Shown here: positions 7,007-14,632 of the stretch, piece by piece
Layout of the letters: every line of letters starts with the position of its first letter
Position numbering within the stretch: the stretch's first letter is position 1
Source of the DNA: an uncultured Bacteroidales bacterium
GTDB taxonomy: Bacteria; Bacteroidota; Bacteroidia; Bacteroidales; Lentimicrobiaceae
Length of the DNA: 16,907 nt
Assembly: GCA_937864935.1 (NCBI GenBank)
Contig: CALMDN010000262.1
Span: 1-16,907 of the forward strand
Direction: 5' to 3'
Program-made: the position numbers and the translations under genes
Notes under the pieces: model-generated
What the model saw: only the letters and a program-made list of their open reading frames with translations
Databases searched by the model: none
Told to the model about the DNA's origin: nothing

Positions 7007-7495
7007 TCAGTGCTGCAGGTTGTTCGAATTGAATGAAATGGGAAGCAGACTGTCAATACCATCCACCAGGATGGTTTTCCCTGTCTCACCTGAGAAAATT
7101 ATCCTGATTTTGGACCCTTGTTTCTTTTCATACTCAGCAAGCACCTGTCTGCAGGCTCCGCAGGGCGGCACTGGTTCAGTAACTGTCTGCTTGTCGGTAT
7201 TCACAGTTATGGCTATACTTTCAATTACCTCATCCGGGTACTGTGATGACGCTGAAAAGAGGGCCACCCTTTCGGCACATAAACCTGAAGGATAAGCAGC
7301 ATTCTCCTGGTTGTTTCCACTAACTACCGTCCCATTGATCAGCCTGAGAGCTGCACCCACCCTGAATCCTGAATAGGGTGCATAGGCTTTTTCAGCTGCC
7401 CTGGAAGCTTTTTCAAGCAGATATTTGTCCGCCTGATCGAGTTCTGAAGGGCTATCTGCTTCAAAGTATCTGATTGTTATTTCTTTAGATTTCAT
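7007..7495 (-). other. cdd: Cytidine deaminase domain with possible internal start
   Basis: The 3' 489 bases of the fused frame would by themselves encode a 162-residue cytidine deaminase from the ATG at 7493-7495, with all zinc and catalytic residues. That length suits a free-standing homotetrameric Cdd. The bases before this ATG (TTGTTAAAA) are A/T-rich in the Bacteroidetes style of start site, but the frame upstream has no stop. Whether translation restarts here cannot be decided from sequence. Confidence 0.6.
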
Positions 7496-9244
7496 TTTTA
7501 ACAATTTGGATTCAGTTACTAAAGGTAATGTTTTATTTAACCCGGCGTCAGCCATTGCTGAAGGAGAAGTTTGAGCATGGTTTCGTTTTCTTCCAAACAG
7601 AAGCAGCGCATTGAAAAAGGCAAAGAATGTCGCTCCTGCCTGCGTTTCAAGTGTGTCCTCCGTTAGCATCGACATAAACAAAATGATAAAGAAGACAAAA
7701 TAGTAGTAGTCAGTGTACCAGCCGGTTTTAAAAGGCGGATAGAAAAGTGAGAACAGAAAAATCAGCAAACCGCCAACACCAAAAGCGATAAAGATTGCGA
7801 GAAACTGATTGTGTGACCTGTTTCTGAAGGCATTGCTCAGCTTTGATCCCATATCTTCATAAGCAGCTGAAAAGGCGTTATTCAGATCACCGGTGCCTAC
7901 CCCTGTGAGCCAATGGTGCTTCAGGATGTAGGTTGAGGTTTTCCAATATTCAATGCGCTGAATTACAGAAGAGGCATTGGGGTCACCGTGAAGCACGTAG
8001 TTTGAATATCCCATAAGCATCTGATCAAAGCGTGACTTCAGGCTGAGGTTTTCAAGGTAGGCGACATTGGCAACCCCGTTTTCTATATAACTGATTTCTT
8101 TCTGAGTCAGTTGCTTTATACCGCCGGCATCTTTCCGCAAACCTTTTGAACTTAAAAATCTGATGAGGGTATAGCTGAGTTTCTGGCCTTTTTTATCATT
8201 TCCGTCATAGCTGAGTTCACTGATTGAATTCCATTCCTGACGCAGTTCAGCTGCTGCCAGATAGAGCCCGACATATTTTCCGTTCTCTATTCCATAACTG
8301 CTGGTGTCGTGTATGTAAGGGGTGCCACGGTCAGTATACTTGTCTAGCTTTGAAAAATCAACCTTTTCAACTTCGTTGAACTGTTTTGCCTCTTCGATGA
8401 AATAATTGATGACTGCTACCGGCGACAACAACAGTAGAATCAGCACAGGAGCCTTTATCAGTTTCTTTTTTATCTTAAAAACTGCAAACAGTGTCAGGAT
8501 AAAGAATAAGGTCAATGTAATTGCCAGTCCTGTAACCGATTCAAGTATCAGAAGGAAAATCAGGAACCAGAATATGCCAAATACCATCAGTATTTTACTA
8601 ACAGGTTTTATAAATACACGTTTGTAAAGGAAATGGATAAGGATAAACAGTGAAAAACAAATGGTAAGTCCGAACCTGATGTGGGAAATAAAAATGCTCA
8701 GCTCTCTGGGGTCACTCACATGCCTGGTTATCAGGACGAACATACTGACCAAAGTTCCACCAAACACAGCCATGATAAAAAAAATCAGCAGGGTTCTGAA
8801 CCGCTGAATTGAAAGAGGGGCAATGGTAGACAGCAATACCGGCAGGCTCAGTAATGGCAGTTTTATCCTCAGGTCTTTGAGTGCATATTCCAGGTCCGAT
8901 GAATATAAGATCCCGGCTGCGTGTATCAGGTAGATTGAAATTACAGCAAGAAGAGCCGGATTGTGAAATACATGACGGAATTTCCCAGCCAGGTTTAACC
9001 CTATGATCCTCAGTAGTTCTCTAAACCTGTTTAACCCCGATAATGATTCCTTCTTTTTATATAATGAATTGAAATCTGACCCTTCAACAGTCCAGAACAA
9101 AAAAAGAAGAAATTGAGAGACACTCATCCCGAATTCAGAGAGCGGAATCGAAACGGCCAGTAAAACAAGGGTATAAAAAACCAGCGAAGAAATATCGGTT
9201 CTGATATTTCTAAACCTGGAAACCATATAGTTTACCGGCCGCAT
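7007..9244 (-). CDS. O-antigen-ligase/Wzy-type membrane protein fused in frame to cytidine deaminase
   Basis: One uninterrupted frame of 745 codons encoding two unrelated proteins. Residues 1-550 are a polytopic membrane protein of about ten or more helices with a large loop (about 283-440). The Wzy_C signature region has LTGVGTGDLNNAF (446-458) and RSHNQFLAIFIAFGVGGL (476-493), and the helix ending TLETQAGATFFAFFNALLLF (531-550) is where these proteins normally stop. After a polar linker (551-583), residues 584-745 are a complete cytidine deaminase: YAPYSGFRVGAAL (621-633), CAERVA with C656 and E658, and PCGACRQVL with C695 and C698 completing the zinc site. Ligases of this family join or polymerise glycan on lipid carriers; Cdd converts cytidine to uridine in pyrimidine salvage. 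The Cdd part starts with its own ATG, so a true fusion and two separately translated products are both possible. S41 peptidase lies 8 bases upstream. Confidence 0.85.
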   Translation of the reverse strand: MRPVNYMVSRFRNIRTDISSLVFYTLVLLAVSIPLSEFGMSVSQFLLFLFWTVEGSDFNSLYKKKESLSGLNRFRELLRIIGLNLAGKFRHVFHNPALLAVISIYLIHAAGILYSSDLEYALKDLRIKLPLLSLPVLLSTIAPLSIQRFRTLLIFFIMAVFGGTLVSMFVLITRHVSDPRELSIFISHIRFGLTICFSLFILIHFLYKRVFIKPVSKILMVFGIFWFLIFLLILESVTGLAITLTLFFILTLFAVFKIKKKLIKAPVLILLLLSPVAVINYFIEEAKQFNEVEKVDFSKLDKYTDRGTPYIHDTSSYGIENGKYVGLYLAAAELRQEWNSISELSYDGNDKKGQKLSYTLIRFLSSKGLRKDAGGIKQLTQKEISYIENGVANVAYLENLSLKSRFDQMLMGYSNYVLHGDPNASSVIQRIEYWKTSTYILKHHWLTGVGTGDLNNAFSAAYEDMGSKLSNAFRNRSHNQFLAIFIAFGVGGLLIFLFSLFYPPFKTGWYTDYYYFVFFIILFMSMLTEDTLETQAGATFFAFFNALLLFGRKRNHAQTSPSAMADAGLNKTLPLVTESKLLKMKSKEITIRYFEADSPSELDQADKYLLEKASRAAEKAYAPYSGFRVGAALRLINGTVVSGNNQENAAYPSGLCAERVALFSASSQYPDEVIESIAITVNTDKQTVTEPVPPCGACRQVLAEYEKKQGSKIRIIFSGETGKTILVDGIDSLLPISFNSNNLQH

Positions 9245-9252
9245 AAACAGTC

Positions 9253-10929
9253 TCAGATTTTATTGTTGGTAAGATTGCTTGTGCCGTCGAGAATTGCGTT
9301 ATAGGTTTTTTGATCAGACAATATTTCAATTGCTGTTCTGATTTCTTTGTCTTCTGTCAGTGATGCTTTAATGCGTCCTTCCTGAAAATAATACCTCGAT
9401 ACGATTTCATTTCTGAGCAGGGACTTTATTTCTGGTCCGAATTTTACCAGATCGGCTTGTTTATTGTGCTGCATTTTTGACTCAAGCAGTTCAAATTCAC
9501 CCTTCAGTTCTTCATAATATTTTTCCTTTTCAGCGATCTTCTTGAGGTCTGAAAGCATCTTTTCGCTGCGGGTGCTGTAATCGTAATCCTTATCCTGCAG
9601 CCAGGCTATGAAATCATTGTAGATTTCATCGGTGATAATGAACTCACGGGGGTCAGGAATTGTTACATGCTCTCTTTTGAATTTTCCGGCATAATCAAAA
9701 ATCAGGTATTTGGTAATAAGGCTGATGGCAATATTGCTCACCTCCTGTTCCTGGGCTGTGATGTCAGGAGTAATCCCTCCGCCATCATATACTATTCTGC
9801 CTGCACGGGTCTTGAAACGGTTGATCAGTGAATCAGGGATAGGCCTCGGGAAACCCAGACTGTCGTGGGTGGCATAGTCAATTGCCTGGATACAGCGTCC
9901 ACTGGGGATATAATATTTCGCAACAGTCACTTTCATTTGTGTGTTGTAACTCAGGGGGACGATATTCTGAACCAGGCCTTTCCCGAATGTACGTTCTCCA
10001 ACAACTACAGCCCTGTCTAAATCCTGAAGCGCACCAGCCACAATTTCTGAAGCAGAAGCGCTGAAATTGTTTACCAGAATGACAATAGGCACTTCTGTAT
10101 CTACAGCCTGTAAAAAAGTTTTGTACGACTTATTTCTGTCAGGGGTTTTGCCTTTGGTACTTACGATAAGCTCCCCCTTTTTAACGAACAGGTTGGCAAT
10201 ATTCACCGCTTCATTCATCAAGCCTCCGCCGTTGTCGCGCAGGTCGATTATCAAACCTTTAAAACCGGGATTTTCGCGCAGTTTCATCAGGGCATCCTTC
10301 ACTTCCTTCCCTGAGTTTTGGGTAAATCCGGTGAGTTTTATATAACCGGTATTGTCGTTGATCATTTCGGAGTAAGCAACATTCGGTATTGATACATTCT
10401 CCCGCATTACAGTAATTTCAAGCGGGGAATTTTCTCCTTCACGTTTTATTTTCAACTTAACAGCAGTGCCAGGTTGTCCTTTGAGCACAGCACTTACATC
10501 GCTTACCGATTTTCCCTTAGCATCCTTATCATTTACCCTCAGAATGCGATCCCCCGGAAGCAGTCCTGCCTTCATCGAAGGGGAATCTTTATAGGGCTCC
10601 GAAACCACAACATAGTCACCCTGTTTGTGAATCAAGGCGCCAATGCCTCCGTACTGCCCGGTGGTCATAAATGCATAATCCTCTATGTCGGCTTCAGAGA
10701 TATAAACGGTATAGGGATCCAGCTTGTCCAGCATGGCATCTATGCCGGTTTTGATCAGATCACTGTAGTTGAGCTCATCAACATAGTTGTTGTTCAGCTC
10801 TTTACAGAGGGTGGCGAAAATGTCCAGATTTTTGGAGATCTCGAAATCTGAGGATTCCTGAGCCGAAGACTGGATGTTTATTGAAAAAAGGAAAGTCAGT
10901 CCGAGGAAAAAGGTGTATAAATGTTTCAT
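9253..10929 (-). CDS. S41-family C-terminal processing peptidase (CtpA-like), exported
   Basis: A 558-residue serine protease of the CtpA/Prc family. A signal peptide covers residues 1-23 (SSAQ end). A PDZ domain spans about 85-175, with the substrate-site loop GGIGA at 94-98 and MKAGLLPGDRILRVND at 119-134. The catalytic domain has GLIIDLRDNGGGL (225-237), the Ser in NNFSASASE (S292 by spacing) and K317 in TFGKGLVQ, giving the usual Ser-Lys pair 25 residues apart. A charged helical C-terminal tail (about 435-545) is common in Bacteroidetes members. The enzyme would trim or degrade envelope proteins from their C-termini in the periplasm. It lies 29 bases behind yidD and 8 bases before the ligase gene, so it belongs to this operon. 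Physiological substrates are unknown. Confidence 0.94.
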   Translation of the reverse strand: MKHLYTFFLGLTFLFSINIQSSAQESSDFEISKNLDIFATLCKELNNNYVDELNYSDLIKTGIDAMLDKLDPYTVYISEADIEDYAFMTTGQYGGIGALIHKQGDYVVVSEPYKDSPSMKAGLLPGDRILRVNDKDAKGKSVSDVSAVLKGQPGTAVKLKIKREGENSPLEITVMRENVSIPNVAYSEMINDNTGYIKLTGFTQNSGKEVKDALMKLRENPGFKGLIIDLRDNGGGLMNEAVNIANLFVKKGELIVSTKGKTPDRNKSYKTFLQAVDTEVPIVILVNNFSASASEIVAGALQDLDRAVVVGERTFGKGLVQNIVPLSYNTQMKVTVAKYYIPSGRCIQAIDYATHDSLGFPRPIPDSLINRFKTRAGRIVYDGGGITPDITAQEQEVSNIAISLITKYLIFDYAGKFKREHVTIPDPREFIITDEIYNDFIAWLQDKDYDYSTRSEKMLSDLKKIAEKEKYYEELKGEFELLESKMQHNKQADLVKFGPEIKSLLRNEIVSRYYFQEGRIKASLTEDKEIRTAIEILSDQKTYNAILDGTSNLTNNKI

Positions 10930-10958
10930 TCCTGAAGTGTTTTGAGGTTAAGGATATA

Positions 10959-11180
10959 TCAGGGTACCGGGTCGTATCCGCTGCCTCCCCAAGGGTTGCA
11001 CGACAATACCCGTTTTATGGTTAACCAGCCTCCCTTGAAAGGGCCGTGTTTTTTCAGCGCTTCAATGCCATAGGCCGAGCAGGTAGGTGTATACCGGCAC
11101 GAAGGGGGAAGATAGGGCGAAATCGCTCCCTGGTAAACCCGGATCAGGCCGATCAGTATATTAGCAAGAAGTTTTTTCAT
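10959..11180 (-). CDS. yidD: YidD, membrane protein insertion efficiency factor
   Basis: A 73-residue protein of standard YidD length. An amphipathic N-terminal helix ([20 protein letters not shown]) is followed by the invariant [20 protein letters not shown] with C28 and C34, and by [17 protein letters not shown] with C61 at the end. YidD sits on the inner face of the membrane and helps the YidC insertase place proteins in the membrane. The ATG lies 20 bases inside the 3' end of rnpA, so translation is probably coupled. In many bacteria yidC follows; here an S41 protease follows instead, and YidC is not in the window. Confidence 0.96.
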   Translation of the reverse strand: MKKLLANILIGLIRVYQGAISPYLPPSCRYTPTCSAYGIEALKKHGPFKGGWLTIKRVLSCNPWGGSGYDPVP

Positions 11181-11544
11181 ATTCTGTGATTAAACGTTCA
11201 AACAGCTTAATTATTATACTTTCCAGCGATTTGAATTCCGGTATTTCCTTACCGGCATACACCAGGGCAAGCATCAGATTTTTCTCTTCCTTGCGTTGAG
11301 TTAAGATTGTTTTGTTTGTTCTGTATATCTCTCTCAGCAAGCGTTTTATATAATTCCTGTCCGAAGCTTTTTTGAAATTCCTTTTCGGCACTGAAACCAG
11401 CAGTTTTACCGATGGCTTCCCACTCCAGTTGCCCGGAAGCCATAAAAGTTTTACAGGGTGCTTAAAAATCGGATTACCATCTTTAAAAAGACGCTGAATC
11501 TCTGGTATACCGCACAAATGTTCCTGCTTTCTGAATGTATGCAT
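11161..11544 (-). CDS. rnpA: Ribonuclease P protein component
   Basis: A 127-residue basic protein subunit of RNase P, which with the catalytic RNA trims 5' leaders from tRNA precursors. The family signature [19 protein letters not shown] (54-72) is intact, preceded by VKLLVSVP (46-53). The N-terminus [20 protein letters not shown] matches the usual RnpA opening. I chose the ATG at 11542-11544; a GTG 36 bases further upstream (11580) would add 12 residues that do not look like the family. The 3' end overlaps yidD by 20 bases. Unlike the common rpmH–rnpA order near dnaA, the upstream neighbour is hemD, as in other Bacteroidetes. Confidence 0.93.
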   Translation of the reverse strand: MHTFRKQEHLCGIPEIQRLFKDGNPIFKHPVKLLWLPGNWSGKPSVKLLVSVPKRNFKKASDRNYIKRLLREIYRTNKTILTQRKEEKNLMLALVYAGKEIPEFKSLESIIIKLFERLITEYEKTSC

Positions 11545-11605
11545 TAAACCGGAATGTCGGTAAATAAAAGCCAATTCCACTGACTACAGATACACTGATA
11601 AGCAA

Positions 11606-12364
11606 TCACTTGCTGTTTTTGTTGCAGATCGCCAGGTGTTGTTCAATGGCTTTACCCATCGATGGGGCGTTGGCAGATGGTGCTTCAATGGTGATGGTTA
11701 AACCGGCTTCTCTGGCTGCAGTGGCAGTGGTGGGGCCGAAAACTCCGATGGCTTTCTCGCCCTGAACGAAATCAGGAAAGTTTTTAAACAACGATTTTAT
11801 TCCGGAAGGGCTGAAAAAAACCATCAGGTCATATTTGTTGAGGTCGAGAAATGACATGTCTTCCGAAACAGTACGGTACATGGTTGCCTTTGAATAGCTG
11901 ATTTTATGCTGGTCAAGCAGGTCGGAGAGTTCATTGTTTGCTTCAGCACTGCATGGCAACAGGTACTTCTCAGTTTTGTGTTTGCGGATCACATCCACCA
12001 GATCATGAAGTTCCTGACCACTGAAGAAAATCTTACGTTTACGGTACTGAATGTATTTCTGAAGATAATAGGCGGTTGCTTCGGAAGAACAGAAATACTT
12101 CATGGTTTCCGGTATTTCCGTCCTGAGTTCGGATGCCAGTCTGAAAAAGTGATCAGCACTGTGCTTGCTGGTAAAGATAACTGCTGAGAAATCGGTAAGT
12201 CTGACTTTGTTTTCCTTTCTGAAATCAATTGAACTCAGGCCTTCAATTTTAAAAAATTTATAGAAATCAACGTTCAGCTGGTATTTCCTGATGATGTCCC
12301 CGTAAGGTGATTTTTCCAGATCGGCCGGCTTAGGCTGCGAGATCAGTACATTCTTGATTTTCAA
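11606..12364 (-). CDS. hemD: Uroporphyrinogen-III synthase
   Basis: A 252-residue HemD-family enzyme, which closes hydroxymethylbilane with inversion of ring D on the way to haem, sirohaem or cobalamin. The start KIKNVLISQPKPADLEKSPY is the characteristic Bacteroidetes HemD opening. AVIFTSKHSADHFF (61-74), FFSPSGIKSLF (183-193) and the late GVFGPTTATAAREAGL match the two-lobed fold. HemD sequences are poorly conserved in general, so the opening and the context carry most weight. The start codon is TTG at 12362-12364; there is no in-frame ATG back to the upstream stop, which overlaps the DUF4271 stop region. The gene is followed closely by rnpA and preceded by DUF4271, a linkage known in Bacteroidetes. 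No other haem biosynthesis gene is in the window. Confidence 0.9.
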   Translation of the reverse strand: MKIKNVLISQPKPADLEKSPYGDIIRKYQLNVDFYKFFKIEGLSSIDFRKENKVRLTDFSAVIFTSKHSADHFFRLASELRTEIPETMKYFCSSEATAYYLQKYIQYRKRKIFFSGQELHDLVDVIRKHKTEKYLLPCSAEANNELSDLLDQHKISYSKATMYRTVSEDMSFLDLNKYDLMVFFSPSGIKSLFKNFPDFVQGEKAIGVFGPTTATAAREAGLTITIEAPSANAPSMGKAIEQHLAICNKNSK

Positions 12365-12418
12365 TTTTCTTAACTGTTTAAATTCAACGAATGCTGCTTT
12401 TCTTTCGTTAACTGATTG

Positions 12419-13348
12419 TTAATTAAAAACTAAGCTAAACCGATACAAAAAAAGCAGTGGTAAAATTTCGAGGGTGCAAAGATACAAAAATAAATAGACA
12501 GCCGAAAACGTTTGCGCTGATAATCCTACAAGCAGACTTCGGATAAACCGCAGCAAAATAAACAGCAGAATTGTTATTCCTGCAATCTTTAAAAGAAGCA
12601 TGTTGCCGGTGTAAAAACCGGCAATTACAACCGGCAATGTAACCAATCCGGCCAGCCCGCTGAAGATAAGGTTGGTGAGTATCAGTTCCGAAATATCTTG
12701 CCTGGTCCTGAAGATATATCCGGTGAGCCTGATTACAAACAACTTCAGAACCCAGAGCAGACTGATTGCAACAACAATTACAAGAAACGGCATCCATTGA
12801 CGGGAAAGGTTCAGCCATCCGCTGATCTGCGGATGAACAGCCTGCCAGATTACAACCGATAAACTGCTCAGATATATCAATGCCAGGGCCGGGGTTAACC
12901 TTTCCTCTGCAAGATTTCCGTCGCGTACCAGCTGGTTCACATTGTGCCTGCTGATAACAGCCCTGAAAAGCTGCCTGATCCTCCGGCTGTAGTAATACCT
13001 TATCCATGCAATCAATACCAGGCAAACCATGAAAAGAGCCGTCAGCCAGTCGTAATTTTCAACATTCCGTGGTGCCGGCACGATTTCCCCGGCTTTTTTA
13101 TTCACCGGCGTAAAAACAGATTGCCTGTTGTACTTTACCGGCTGCTCCGTTACAGCAGAAGTTGTACTGTCGGGCAATATTATGGTTTTCAGCTCAAATC
13201 TGAAGGTTGAATCAGGTAACGCCGGGTTGAGACTATCTGAAAGGAAAAAGCCATAATCCATGGTCGTATCAGCAACAGGAATGGATTCGGGCTGTGATGG
13301 CCTGAAAAAGAAATCCAGTTCCTGAGTGTTGATTGCTGATGTCTTCAT
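12419..13348 (-). CDS. DUF4271 polytopic membrane protein of unknown function
   Basis: A 309-residue protein with a proline- and threonine-rich soluble N-terminal region (about 1-98) and six predicted helices at about 101-119, 153-170, 185-210, 222-246, 249-271 and 280-304. The pattern and its position directly upstream of hemD identify it as DUF4271, a Bacteroidetes family without known function. I chose the ATG at 13346-13348 because an exact TAnnTTTG promoter box sits just upstream (13357-13364). An in-frame ATG at 13454-13456 would add 36 residues with a Cys/Arg-rich composition unlike a membrane protein N-terminus. It appears to be the first gene of the minus-strand operon that runs through hemD, rnpA and yidD. 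Conserved linkage suggests a role in envelope or haem-related physiology, but this is only inference. Confidence 0.8.
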   Translation of the reverse strand: MKTSAINTQELDFFFRPSQPESIPVADTTMDYGFFLSDSLNPALPDSTFRFELKTIILPDSTTSAVTEQPVKYNRQSVFTPVNKKAGEIVPAPRNVENYDWLTALFMVCLVLIAWIRYYYSRRIRQLFRAVISRHNVNQLVRDGNLAEERLTPALALIYLSSLSVVIWQAVHPQISGWLNLSRQWMPFLVIVVAISLLWVLKLFVIRLTGYIFRTRQDISELILTNLIFSGLAGLVTLPVVIAGFYTGNMLLLKIAGITILLFILLRFIRSLLVGLSAQTFSAVYLFLYLCTLEILPLLFLYRFSLVFN

Positions 13349-13356
13349 CGTGGCTG

Positions 13357-13388
13357 CAAAATTAATTCTTTTTCGGGTGCATTTCGAA
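13357..13388 (-). promoter_or_regulatory. Candidate promoter of the DUF4271–hemD–rnpA–yidD operon
   Basis: The minus strand reads TAATTTTG at 13364-13357, an exact TAnnTTTG match, with TTCG (3 of 4 to TTTG) at 13388-13385, 20 bases upstream. Transcription would start only about 4 bases before the chosen ATG, so the mRNA would be almost leaderless. Confidence 0.5.
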
Positions 13389-13476
13389 TTGCAGCATGAT
13401 CCTGCCCCGAAAACAAGGTCACTGTGCCCTGCTAAACCTGACGTTTGCAATTCCATGCATGCTTTATATGAACTGC

Positions 13477-13499
13477 ATCAATTGCCTTCGGCATTTGAT
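13477..13499. repeat. Hairpin upstream of the pta promoter
   Basis: ATCAATTGCC (13477-13486) pairs with GGCATTTGAT (13490-13499) with one mismatch around TTC. No T run follows on either strand, so terminator function is doubtful. It lies between the two divergent promoters and could be an operator. Confidence 0.35.
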
Positions 13500-13542
13500 A
13501 AATATTGTCTTTAAATGAATAGGAGGTCCGCGTATTTAGTTC

Positions 13543-13550
13543 TAAATTTG
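13543..13550 (+). promoter_or_regulatory. Candidate -7 promoter box of the pta–ackA operon
   Basis: TAAATTTG is an exact TAnnTTTG match, 48 bases before the pta start codon, giving a predicted leader of about 43 bases. No clear TTTG -33 element lies at the usual distance. Confidence 0.5.
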
Positions 13551-13598
13551 CAGCACTTCAGAACAACAACTTTTCACCGAAACTAAATACCAGTTACA

Positions 13599-14606
13599 AT
13601 GTCGCTAATGCAAAGCATTCGTGAGAATGCGCAACGATTATCAAAATGTATTGTCCTCCCCGAAGGAACAGAAGAAAGAACCCTGAAAGCGGCTGATTTT
13701 GTCCTGAAGGAGAATCTTGCCCGGATAATTCTGATCGGAAACAAAGCGGAGATCGAACAAAAATCGCATCAGTTCGGACTTCAGTTCATCCGCAATGCCC
13801 GTATCATTGATCCCCTGAACAACCCCGACAAGCAAAGGCTTGCTGCCGTGCTTTTTGAAATCCGCAAATCAAAAGGAATAAGCATGGAAGAAGCAATGCA
13901 GCTGACCGAAGATCCGCTGTATCTGGCTACCCTGCTCATCAAGACCGGCGAAGCTGACGGAGAAGTAGCCGGTGCGATGAATGCCACTGGCAATGTTTTA
14001 AGACCTGCCTTTCAGATCGTGAAGACCCTGCCAGGAATTTCTGTTGTTTCAGGGGCCTTTTTTATGATCTTCAAGGACAACCCTTATGTGCCGGGAAATA
14101 TTCTTGTATTTGCCGATTGTGCTGTGCATCCTGATCCCACTGCTTCTGAACTGGCTGAGATTGCTGTATCCACTGCAATAACTGCGAAATCCATTGCCGG
14201 CATTGAACCACGGGTTGCCATGCTCAGTTTTTCAACCCGTGGGAGTGCAAAACATGTTTTGTGCGATAAAGTGATTGAAGCCACCCGCATTGCCCGTGAA
14301 AAGGCGCCCTGGCTGCAGATTGACGGTGAATTACAGGCCGATGCAGCCATTGTTGAATCGGTCGGAATGCACAAAGCCCCGGGAAGCCTCATAGCTGGCA
14401 AGGCCAATGTACTGGTTTTCCCGAGTCTTGAGAGCGGAAATATCGCCTACAAACTTGTTCAGCGTCTGGCTGGCGCCGAAGCCATCGGACCTGTTCTCCA
14501 AGGTATGGCAGCACCCATCAACGACCTCTCCCGCGGATGCTCGGTAAGTGATATTGTGAACCTGATTGCGATCACAGCAACTCAGGCTGGTGGTGAAAGT
14601 AAATAA
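13599..14606 (+). CDS. pta: Phosphate acetyltransferase (PTA/PTB family)
   Basis: A 335-residue short-form phosphotransacylase, without the N-terminal regulatory domain of enterobacterial Pta. It swaps CoA for phosphate on acetyl-CoA to make acetyl phosphate, which acetate kinase then uses to make ATP. The opening IVLPEGTEERTLKAA (18-32), the active-site region GEADGEVAGAMNATGNVLRPA (117-137), DGELQADAA (242-250) and the C-terminal block FPSLESGNIAYKL, GPVLQGM and INDLSRGCSVSDIV are all typical of Pta. The very similar phosphate butyryltransferases are shorter and lack part of this C-terminal block, so acetyl is preferred. The gene is first in a three-gene operon with 26- and 27-base gaps, ending in ackA. 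Confidence 0.92.
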   Translation: MSLMQSIRENAQRLSKCIVLPEGTEERTLKAADFVLKENLARIILIGNKAEIEQKSHQFGLQFIRNARIIDPLNNPDKQRLAAVLFEIRKSKGISMEEAMQLTEDPLYLATLLIKTGEADGEVAGAMNATGNVLRPAFQIVKTLPGISVVSGAFFMIFKDNPYVPGNILVFADCAVHPDPTASELAEIAVSTAITAKSIAGIEPRVAMLSFSTRGSAKHVLCDKVIEATRIAREKAPWLQIDGELQADAAIVESVGMHKAPGSLIAGKANVLVFPSLESGNIAYKLVQRLAGAEAIGPVLQGMAAPINDLSRGCSVSDIVNLIAITATQAGGESK

Positions 14607-14632
14607 GAGTTATTCATCATAAACCATTGAAA

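Noticed and set aside
11545..11580. A longer RnpA starting at GTG 11580
   Set aside because: Family members begin close to the ATG at 11544; the 12 extra residues match nothing in RnpA.
12435..13025. A 196-codon same-strand open frame overlapping DUF4271 in another frame
   Set aside because: The DUF4271 frame has coherent membrane helices; the alternative product is Cys/Gln-rich with no domain-like pattern.
13349..13456. Extending DUF4271 by 36 residues to the ATG at 13456
   Set aside because: The added residues are Cys/Arg-rich, unlike a membrane protein N-terminus, and the region holds the best promoter candidate for the gene.
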